DNA of 64,000 nt from Oscillatoriales cyanobacterium USR001 (GTDB lineage Bacteria > Cyanobacteriota > Cyanobacteriia > Cyanobacteriales > Microcoleaceae). Below are positions 35,412-42,896 of this stretch, piece after piece. Position 1 is the first letter of the stretch, and every line of letters begins with the position of its first letter. Position numbers and translations under genes: made by a program. The notes beneath the pieces were generated by a model that saw nothing but the letters and a program-made list of their open reading frames with translations, was not told the DNA's origin and ran no database searches. The stretch spans positions 56,336-120,335 of the forward strand of contig MBRE01000078.1 in the NCBI GenBank assembly GCA_001698425.1, given 5' to 3'.

Positions 35412-37067
35412 TTATTTGGGTTGTCGCCAAAAAACGATCGATTCATCGAGAGGTACAAGTTGAGTACCGGGAAAGTAAAAACTAATAATGCGATCGCTAC
35501 TCCAACCCAACTTCGCTAAATTATAAGATCCAGTTTGACTCATGCCTACGCCGTGACCAAAACCACCACCCACAAACACATATCCTTTAATCGTTTTATC
35601 TGGGTTTAATACCGGATCTATATAGAATAACGTACTAATTGGCGGTTCAAAAGCGTTGCGAATTTCGTCTTTATCAATGTCAATTTTACTTACATCAGTT
35701 TGCACGGTCATTTTCAAAACTCTACCCGCAGGCGATCGCTCCACAATCTGTACCTGCCGAATCATTTTAAAATTCCCTAGAGGGCTCTGTTTCTTCTGAA
35801 AATATCGCTTCATAAACGCCGTCATCTCCGGCAAACTCGTTTCCTCCCGCCAGCGAAAAGCATCGGAACCTTCCTCATTAAATCCCTTCTTTAAACTTAA
35901 AAAGCGACGTAAATTTTGCTCGTCAGCTAAACTTTGTTGAGATAAATTCCAAACATTTCCCGGAGCATCAATCACCGATTTTAAATAAGGTCTTTCCGGT
36001 CCTTGCCAAACATCCCCAAAAGATGCCGTAATTCCCCCACTAGCCGCAGAATAAAGAGCATCAACCAATTCATTTTGATAGGTAATTACTAACCCGCGAG
36101 TAGCTGCAATTGCCCGATCGGTTTCAGGATAAACCTGTGTCAAACCTTCATAAACTTGGCAATTAGTATCAGCGCACAACTCATAATTATCAATCGCAAA
36201 ACGACGCACATTTCTGAGGGCATAAGTCCGGGCTAAAATTGCCTGAGCTTCGATCGAAGCGTAGGGCGAAAAAGCTCCGATTTCGTGAGGGACAACTCCC
36301 CGTAAATAAGTTTCTATGGAAACATCATTAACTAAGGTATAATTTCCATAGGCATTAGTTTGTAGTTGGAGATTTCCACCATAACGGCGAGTAATTTGAG
36401 CGGTAGGATTTGCCCCTTCGGTAACTTCAATTACACCATTACTTGCCGTAATTTTCAACTCATTGCGATTGTACCGAAAGCCATTTAATACCCAAAAAGC
36501 TTGAGGTATTTCTTTGAGAACTTTGGTGTCAATGAAAGCTGTTTTATTGCCTTGAGCTTGTAAACTTTCTAATAGCAATCGCCGTAATAATGGAGTTTTA
36601 TAAACATCTCGTTTTGCCCAAACTTGCCAACGCTCTGGTTGAGCAATTTCTACTTCAATTCCCTTAGCCCGCCACTGATTAGCGCTATCTTCTGCACTCT
36701 CAAAACTGCGGTGGTTACTGAGGATAACTCTCTCATCTAGTAGAGGCTCCGGTAAAGGTTTCATGGCTACTTCTAGTTTAACGCTAGAAGTGTTAGCAGT
36801 TTCTATACCTTTGGGAGTTAGGAAGCTTAAAGTTAAACTTGAACCATCGGTTGCTTTGAGTGTTAATTTGTCGGTGGGTTTTGTGCCAAATCTTTGGACT
36901 ACGCCGATTTTAATATTGCGATCTTTAGGAGGTTCTTTAACAGGAGGTTGAGGTGTTTGGGCGATGGTAGATTTGGCAGTAATTCCTAGCAGGCAAAAGA
37001 CTGCAATCAGTTTAAAAGATAGACCGATCGATTTTATGATGTGGTTTTGAGGTAGTTGGGTTAACAA
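35412..37067 (-). CDS. SpoIID/LytB domain secreted protein
   Basis: 551 residues with an N-terminal signal segment (LIAVFCLLGITAKSTIAQT, cleavage near residue 36) and a SpoIID/LytB domain in the second half: YLRGVVPHEIGAFSPYASIEAQAILARTYAL, then YSAASGG and GFGHGVGMSQTGSYNLAKLGW. SpoIID proteins are peptidoglycan lytic transglycosylases or amidase enhancers; in cyanobacteria they are implicated in cell-wall remodelling. The first half has an SH3-like and a SPOR-like region (HRSFESAEDSANQWRAKGIEV). It is convergent with petF. Confidence 0.9.
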   Translation of the reverse strand: MLTQLPQNHIIKSIGLSFKLIAVFCLLGITAKSTIAQTPQPPVKEPPKDRNIKIGVVQRFGTKPTDKLTLKATDGSSLTLSFLTPKGIETANTSSVKLEVAMKPLPEPLLDERVILSNHRSFESAEDSANQWRAKGIEVEIAQPERWQVWAKRDVYKTPLLRRLLLESLQAQGNKTAFIDTKVLKEIPQAFWVLNGFRYNRNELKITASNGVIEVTEGANPTAQITRRYGGNLQLQTNAYGNYTLVNDVSIETYLRGVVPHEIGAFSPYASIEAQAILARTYALRNVRRFAIDNYELCADTNCQVYEGLTQVYPETDRAIAATRGLVITYQNELVDALYSAASGGITASFGDVWQGPERPYLKSVIDAPGNVWNLSQQSLADEQNLRRFLSLKKGFNEEGSDAFRWREETSLPEMTAFMKRYFQKKQSPLGNFKMIRQVQIVERSPAGRVLKMTVQTDVSKIDIDKDEIRNAFEPPISTLFYIDPVLNPDKTIKGYVFVGGGFGHGVGMSQTGSYNLAKLGWSSDRIISFYFPGTQLVPLDESIVFWRQPK

Positions 37068-37121
37068 GGCGATCGATCTCCGGGGATTGAAAATTAAGTA
37101 TTATTTAATTGTAAATTAGTA

Positions 37122-37141
37122 GGGGCGAATGCCATTCGCCC
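37122..37141. repeat. GGGGCGAATGCCATTCGCCC palindrome, family B
   Basis: Third occurrence of the GGGCGAATG(G/C)CATTCGCCC palindrome, upstream of the SpoIID/LytB gene. Confidence 0.7.
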
Positions 37142-37273
37142 ACCATATATCGGGCGATCGATTATCGCTATAAACTAAGGTTTTGTGTCCGAATGCTTCG
37201 CCCTCAAGCGAGACAAGAAAATACACCCTAATCCTAGTCTCTAGCTATAGCGATCGCCCAAAAAAATCATCAT

Positions 37274-37474
37274 CTAAATAACTTGTCGAGACACCCGCTT
37301 CTCAAAATAAGCTTGAGTCTGTTGCAACAGGTGCTCGCGGCTATCCTTCGCCTGAGTAATAGTAGGGACTAAATTACGAGCCTGTAAAGTCATGTGAAGT
37401 TGTAGGTGAGCTACGTACTCACTGACATCTTCACGTAATGAGCAAGCCGGATATCGTGTCAACTGCGAGTTCAA
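37274..37474 (-). CDS. Small hypothetical protein, TTG start
   Basis: 66 residues (MNSQLTRYPACSLREDVSEY...), basic and soluble. No family recognised. A strong GGAAGGAGA lies 7-8 bp before the TTG at 37472-37474, which makes translation from TTG credible despite the short length. It stands alone between the SpoIID gene and the histidine kinase. Confidence 0.55.
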   Translation of the reverse strand: MNSQLTRYPACSLREDVSEYVAHLQLHMTLQARNLVPTITQAKDSREHLLQQTQAYFEKRVSRQVI

Positions 37475-37742
37475 AGTGTTCTCCTTCCCTTATGCTGCAT
37501 GGTTTTTAGACCACCATAGAAGGTATCACAGGATGCTTCGGATCTTTCTAGTTTGCAACAAAGTGTAATCATTTCGCATAAATTTAGTTACAATAATTTA
37601 CAAAAATATCAACTCAGCCAGACTATATAGGAGATAACTCATAATTATATCACGATTAAACTTCTTAACTCAAGCCCCAGATCGCATATTTCTAGCCAAT
37701 TTTACAACCACCTTAACAATATAGTAAAATATTGTATAATTT

Positions 37743-39218
37743 ATGAACTATAAACATTTATTTCATTGGGAACTATTACCAGTGCTAGAATTAAGCAAAT
37801 ACTCTGATTTAGAAGACATTTATACGGCCCGTAAAATAAATGCCGCCGTCGTGAATATCAGCGGGCGACAGCGAATGCTCTCCCAGCGAATAGCATTCTT
37901 ATCCTTAAAATTAATTAACTCTCAAGAAAACGAGCAGAATATTTTGCGTCAAGAGTTGGTAGAGATGGTTAATCTTATGGAAAAGTCGCACAACGCTTTA
38001 ATTCATGGCGATCGCAGCATGAATTTACCTGGTAAAACTTCCGATACAATCAAAGCAATGTATTTTTATCCACCGCTAAATCTCGATCGACAACTCCACG
38101 ATTATCTTGTCGCAGTCAAAGCTTTAGTAGAATCACCAGATACAGAATTAACCCCCAATAATCCTCACCTCACATATATTTCTCAGCAAGCTTACGGCGA
38201 ATTATTACAAGCATTTGATACAGTTGTCAGTCAATATCAAGAGGAAAGCGAAACCGAACAATTAGAACTTGATGTCAAGTACGTTGAACTTTATTCAAAA
38301 TCTTTTACAGTGGCAGCGCAAGCCGAAGAACAAGCTGCTGAACTTCAGAAAGTATTTGCCGAACTAAAACAAGCTCAAACTAAACTATTGCATATCGAAA
38401 AAATGTCTTCTTTAGGTCAATTAGTTGCCAACGTCGCCCACGAAATTAATAACCCCGTTAGCTTTATTTATGGCAACCTTAGTCATGCTGAAGTTTATAC
38501 ACAAGATTTACTAAACTTACTAGAAATTTATCGTGAAAACTATCCCGATCCTACTCCTGAAATTCAAGAAAAAATTGAAGATATTGACCTAGATTTTTTA
38601 ATTGAAGACCTACCAAAAGTTCTCTGTTCAATGCAAATAGGAGCAGATAGAATTCGGCAAATTGTCATGTCTCTACGGAATTTTTCTCGTACTGATGATA
38701 CTGAAATGATGCAGATGGATTTGCACGAAGGAATTGATACTACCCTATTAATTTTGCAAAATCGGTTAAAAGCTCAACCAAAGCGTCCGCAGATTGAAGT
38801 TATAAAAGATTATAGCGATTTGCCATTAGTTATGTGCTATGCAGGACAATTAAATCAAGTATTTATGAATATTCTAAGCAATGCTATTGATGCCTTAGAA
38901 GATGCAATTGGCAATCAAGAAAAAGCAGTAATAAAAGCTGCCCCAGAAATTCGGATTCGTACAGAAATTACCGATCCAGATTATGTAACAGTAAGGATTG
39001 CTGATAATGGACCGGGGATACCTCCAGAAGTGAAATCGCGGGTATTTGAACAGTTTTTTACCACAAAACAAGTAGGAAAAGGAACGGGGTTAGGACTCTC
39101 TATTAGCCATCAAATTTTAGTAGATAATCATCAAGGATCGATCCGTTGTGAATCGGAACCAGGAGAGGGGACGGAATTTTGGATTGAAATTCCAGTAAAG
39201 CCTGCTCAGAAAACATAA
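37743..39218 (+). CDS. Sensor histidine kinase with PilJ-type N-terminal domain
   Basis: 491 residues. The N-terminus contains ISGRQRMLSQRIAFLSL (about 39-55), the hallmark of the PilJ/NarX type IV pilus sensing domain, but no convincing TM helices flank it, so it appears cytoplasmic. A coiled coil (AEEQAAELQKVFAELKQAQTK) leads to the dimerisation helix with phospho-acceptor His in VAHEINNPVSFIYGNL (about residue 233). The ATP-binding domain follows (IADNGPGIP, TTKQVGKGTGLGLSIS). No response regulator is adjacent, so it is an orphan kinase. Confidence 0.88.
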   Translation: MNYKHLFHWELLPVLELSKYSDLEDIYTARKINAAVVNISGRQRMLSQRIAFLSLKLINSQENEQNILRQELVEMVNLMEKSHNALIHGDRSMNLPGKTSDTIKAMYFYPPLNLDRQLHDYLVAVKALVESPDTELTPNNPHLTYISQQAYGELLQAFDTVVSQYQEESETEQLELDVKYVELYSKSFTVAAQAEEQAAELQKVFAELKQAQTKLLHIEKMSSLGQLVANVAHEINNPVSFIYGNLSHAEVYTQDLLNLLEIYRENYPDPTPEIQEKIEDIDLDFLIEDLPKVLCSMQIGADRIRQIVMSLRNFSRTDDTEMMQMDLHEGIDTTLLILQNRLKAQPKRPQIEVIKDYSDLPLVMCYAGQLNQVFMNILSNAIDALEDAIGNQEKAVIKAAPEIRIRTEITDPDYVTVRIADNGPGIPPEVKSRVFEQFFTTKQVGKGTGLGLSISHQILVDNHQGSIRCESEPGEGTEFWIEIPVKPAQKT

Positions 39219-39279
39219 GGATATTAAAATTAATCCTGTACACCTGGAAAACTCTGAAAATAACTAATTTGCATTTACA

Positions 39280-39669
39280 TCATCCTTCTAATACAGAATT
39301 TTGTCTTAACCATTGGGCTAAAGATTCTTGAGTTTCTTGGTCAGTTGCCAACCGTTCCATCATTTGTACGACCTCCATTTCAGGAACTTCTAGTAAATAG
39401 CCATTCACCAATAAAAAAGTTGCCATTACTGCAAAAGCTGTGCGTTTATTACCATCAATAAATGGATGGTTTTTCGCTAAACCATAACCATAAGCCGCAG
39501 CCAGGTCAAATATATTAGGTTGACCGTCAACCAATAAATGCCTTGGTCTAGCTAAACTCGCCGCCAGGAGATTTTCATCCCTAATACCTAAACTACCACC
39601 ATGCTGCTGAATTTGATCCTGATGGATGACGCGGACAATTTCTTCAGAAATCCATAACGGTTGATTCAC
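39280..39669 (-). CDS. doc: Doc/Fic family toxin
   Basis: 129 residues with the Fic/Doc core motif HPFIDGNKRTA at about 68-78, and the preceding GIRDENLLAASLARPRH typical of death-on-curing proteins. P1 Doc phosphorylates EF-Tu; Fic relatives AMPylate proteins. The His, Asp and Arg of the motif are present, so it is probably active. It overlaps the upstream antitoxin-like gene by 4 bp (ATGA). Confidence 0.88.
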   Translation of the reverse strand: MNQPLWISEEIVRVIHQDQIQQHGGSLGIRDENLLAASLARPRHLLVDGQPNIFDLAAAYGYGLAKNHPFIDGNKRTAFAVMATFLLVNGYLLEVPEMEVVQMMERLATDQETQESLAQWLRQNSVLEG

Positions 39670-39890
39670 TGGGCTAATTCCTTTAACGCATTTTTATACT
39701 TTTCGCTAATCACTTGATAAGCTGCCATTGCTTTGTCAAATTCAGACGGTTCAATGGGTGAAGAATTATCTGGGTGAGTCTTTGGTGATTTTTCTGCAAG
39801 AGAATGTAAAAATACCAGAGCTTCTGTTAACAGTTCATCAGGTAATTCTCTGGCTATGTTAAAGATTTCTTGGCGCATTTCTTGAGTCAT
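39666..39890 (-). CDS. Antitoxin-like partner of Doc
   Basis: 74 residues, acidic, with two helical regions: QEMRQEIFNIARELPDELLTEALVFLHSL, which resembles the N-terminus of DUF2281-type antitoxins, and a C-terminal EFDKAMAAYQVISEKYKNALKEL. It precedes doc in the same orientation with a 4-bp overlap, the normal toxin-antitoxin arrangement. It does not look like Phd (no YefM/Phd fold motif seen). Confidence 0.65.
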   Translation of the reverse strand: MTQEMRQEIFNIARELPDELLTEALVFLHSLAEKSPKTHPDNSSPIEPSEFDKAMAAYQVISEKYKNALKELAQ

Positions 39891-39903
39891 ATTGAGTTAC
39901 CTC

Positions 39904-42321
39904 CTAATTTAAACTTGCTGGTTCTTTTTTACCAACTAAAAAATAAGTAGTCATTTCCCCTTTACCTTTAACTTGAATCTTCTCGCGCTTTAGCAACATA
40001 AATTTATCTTTTAATAACTCGCCAGTTACATCACTGACTTGAATTTGCCCCGCCAAACCGTGAGATTCCATCCGGGATGCCAAATTCACTGTATCACCCC
40101 ACAAATCGTAAATAAACTTTTTAATCCCGATCACGCCCGCTACTACTGGGCCGCTGTGAATACCGATGCGGATACTGAAAGATTTGTTATTTTTAGTATT
40201 AAATTTGGCAATTTCTCTCTGCATATCAATGGCCATAAGTGCGATCGCCTCTGCATGATCGACCCTGGGCGTAGGTAAACCTCCTACTACCATATAAGCA
40301 TCCCCAATCGTCTTAATTTTCTCTAAACCATGTTGTTCGCAGAGTAAGTCAAAAGCTGAGAAAATTTGATTTAGCAAGTCTACTAATGCGATCGGACTCA
40401 TGGAAGCAGACAACTGTGTAAAGCCTACAATATCGGCAAATAAAACCGTAACTTCGGCAAAATCATCAGCGATAATTTCTTGGTTTTGTTTCAGGCGATT
40501 GGCAATTGGTCCGGGTAAAATATTGAGCAACAAACGTTCAGTTTGTTCCTGTTGGTGATGCAGCGCTTCTTCTGCTTTCAAACGTTCAGTAATATCTCGA
40601 AAAAACGCACGAGTAGCAACGGGTTTACCATCATCAAATTTACAATTAACGCTTCCTTCTACAGAAATTTTTTGACCATCCTTTGTGATAAATTTGGCTT
40701 GCAGTTGATCGACTTGTTCTCCTAACATGACTCGCGCAAAAACTTCCAGACAAAAATCTTTACATTCAGGATCGAGAATCTGATCTATTTTCATTTCCGC
40801 AAGTTCTACTTCACTATAACCCAGAGTATCTATCCATGCTTTATTAACATATAAAAAATGACCATCCGCCCCCACACTGTCAATTAAATCTGTAGCATTT
40901 TCAAACAAATCTCGCATCTTTTCTTCGCTTTCTCGCAGTGCTTCTTCTGCTTCTTTCCGCTTAATAAACTGACCAATTTGACTACCAATTGCCGCCATAG
41001 TTTGTAGTAAATTTTCATCTAATTCCTGCGGAAAACAGCTAAAAAAAGTCATCACTCCCAGCACAGCTTTGCCTGCTGTCTTCTCTTCATAGTCACCCAA
41101 AATTGGGAAACCAAAGGCTCCGTGCAGTCCTTCCTTCGCCGCAACTTCTTTTCGCATAAAGTCGTCGTCTTCCACAATATCAGAAATCCAATGACAGGAA
41201 CCACTAGCCCAAACTCGACCAGTTAAGCTAACCCCAGGTGCGAATGTAATCTGTTCGCTCATCGCTATAAATTCTGGAATTTCTATTTCTGGTCGTACAA
41301 AAGTTTGCACGCATCTGAGTAAATTAGATCCATAATTTGAAGATTTTTTACTACCTTTTGAGATTAATTTTTCTCCTTCTTCAGACATCCAAAGTTCTCC
41401 CACATCCCATTCTAATGTATCACAAATTACAGCTAAAATTTCTTCTATTGCCTGTTGAAGAGTGGGGGATTCTGACAGCGCTAAACTGGTGACATATTGA
41501 GCCAACTGGCGCTGTTGACTGCGATATCTTTCGGTGACATCTCGACCGATATAAACTAAATCTGGTGTCAATATGCTGGTTTGAGAAAGACTATCAATGT
41601 CAGCTTGAATAGCTGAACAGGAAAAAGCGACTGTGATCTTCGTTCCGCTTTTTGTTTTGCAAACTACTTCGATATTAGCTTGAGATGAAGACAAATTAGC
41701 TTGAGATAAAGCCAAAGAATAGCGGACTTGTTGCAAAAATCTGCTGTCACTAACGATCATTTCAATAGAATTACCTAATAGTTCTGATTCGCTATATCCA
41801 AATAAATCTTGGGTAGAAGGGTTGATTTTTTTGATCTTTCCTGATGGCGTTGTGACTAAAAGTGCCTCGGCCATTGAAGTAATAATTTTATCAATATAGC
41901 TTTTTGCCCCAGCTAAGGCACTGATTAAAATATTCATTTCATTAGTTGCTTGAACTAATGTTTGTTCCAAAGCCATTCTATCTGTGACATCTTCGAGAAA
42001 AATAATGAGGATATTAATATCTTCTTCCTCGTATTGGACGATGTAGAGATCGAAATACAGGAGAGAATTATTTTCTAAGACTCGCGTAATTGCTTTAAAT
42101 TCAAAATTTGGCAAAACGCCTGACAAAATATCAGTTAATATCTCTTCGGTGCCAAATAGTTCAGGAAAACAATTGCGGACATCATTACCTGATGTACTGC
42201 TGCTGCCTGTCTCAACAAATCGTTGCACATCAGAGGATGTGTCTAGGATTTTGAATTCCCCATCTACTGCTAAATATTCTAAGTGGTGAGGAGCTAATAG
42301 TTTTCGGAAAAAACTTTTCAT
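39904..42321 (-). CDS. PAS/GAF-regulated adenylate cyclase
   Basis: 805 residues, no TM helices. In order: N-terminal PAS-like region, a PAS domain (about 150-260, GKIKKINPSTQDLFGYSESELLG), a GAF domain (about 275-455), another PAS (about 475-590, FLYVNKAWIDTLGYSEVEL), a short signalling helix and a class III cyclase domain (about 605-800). Metal Asp are in LFADIVGFT and IGDAYMVVGG. Lys (EKIKTIGDA) and Asp (FIYDLWGD) select ATP, so adenylate cyclase. It is 39 bp downstream of the Ras-like GTPase gene on the same strand, probably the last gene of that operon. Confidence 0.9.
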   Translation of the reverse strand: MKSFFRKLLAPHHLEYLAVDGEFKILDTSSDVQRFVETGSSSTSGNDVRNCFPELFGTEEILTDILSGVLPNFEFKAITRVLENNSLLYFDLYIVQYEEEDINILIIFLEDVTDRMALEQTLVQATNEMNILISALAGAKSYIDKIITSMAEALLVTTPSGKIKKINPSTQDLFGYSESELLGNSIEMIVSDSRFLQQVRYSLALSQANLSSSQANIEVVCKTKSGTKITVAFSCSAIQADIDSLSQTSILTPDLVYIGRDVTERYRSQQRQLAQYVTSLALSESPTLQQAIEEILAVICDTLEWDVGELWMSEEGEKLISKGSKKSSNYGSNLLRCVQTFVRPEIEIPEFIAMSEQITFAPGVSLTGRVWASGSCHWISDIVEDDDFMRKEVAAKEGLHGAFGFPILGDYEEKTAGKAVLGVMTFFSCFPQELDENLLQTMAAIGSQIGQFIKRKEAEEALRESEEKMRDLFENATDLIDSVGADGHFLYVNKAWIDTLGYSEVELAEMKIDQILDPECKDFCLEVFARVMLGEQVDQLQAKFITKDGQKISVEGSVNCKFDDGKPVATRAFFRDITERLKAEEALHHQQEQTERLLLNILPGPIANRLKQNQEIIADDFAEVTVLFADIVGFTQLSASMSPIALVDLLNQIFSAFDLLCEQHGLEKIKTIGDAYMVVGGLPTPRVDHAEAIALMAIDMQREIAKFNTKNNKSFSIRIGIHSGPVVAGVIGIKKFIYDLWGDTVNLASRMESHGLAGQIQVSDVTGELLKDKFMLLKREKIQVKGKGEMTTYFLVGKKEPASLN

Positions 42322-42360
42322 GCAGTTTGGCGGCGTTAAGGAATTTGTGCTAAATAAAAT

Positions 42361-42894
42361 TTATCCTGGTTCTACCATTTGGTAAGCTAGTTTATAAAAA
42401 ATATCATCAACATCTTTACCAATTTTAGCAGAAGTTGCATAAGTTCCTAATACTTTATCTGGCGCGATCGCTTGGGAAATTTCAATCATTTTAGCTAAGG
42501 TTTCTTCATCAACTAAGTCTATTTTATTCAAAGCAATAATGATCGTTCCTTTGGGATTAATACTAGAAAAAAGAGCGATATGATCGGCGATATTTTCAAT
42601 AGTTTCGGGGCGACTGACATCAGCAACAACTAAAGCACCGCCGGAACCTTTGAGATAAGAAGGGGCAATTGACTTAAATTTAGTCTGACCTTCTAAATCC
42701 CAAATTAAAAGCTGTACGTCCTGTTTTTCTTGCTGTCTTATCCCCAACAATTCAACGCTTTTGCGAGATATTTTTACCCCCACAGTAGAAAGATATTGGT
42801 CGCTAAATTGACGATCGACAAAACGGCGAATTAGGCTGGTTTTCCCAACCCCAAAATCACCCACCATGCACATTTTTTTAGAGATTATTGACAT
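42361..42894 (-). CDS. Ras/Rab-like small GTPase
   Basis: 177 residues. G1 GDFGVGKTS, switch-II G3 WDLEGQ with the catalytic Gln retained, G4 NKID and G5-like TSAK (ATSAKIG) are all present; switch I retains a Thr in YLSTVGV. It therefore looks like a competent GTPase of the eukaryotic-like Rab/Ras type, as distinct from MglA, which lacks the usual Q. No lipid-attachment Cys at the C-terminus. It starts 2 bp after the stop of the large OmpA-domain gene, which carries a roadblock/longin-like region, suggesting a regulator-GTPase pair. Confidence 0.88.
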   Translation of the reverse strand: MSIISKKMCMVGDFGVGKTSLIRRFVDRQFSDQYLSTVGVKISRKSVELLGIRQQEKQDVQLLIWDLEGQTKFKSIAPSYLKGSGGALVVADVSRPETIENIADHIALFSSINPKGTIIIALNKIDLVDEETLAKMIEISQAIAPDKVLGTYATSAKIGKDVDDIFYKLAYQMVEPG

Positions 42895-42896
42895 AA

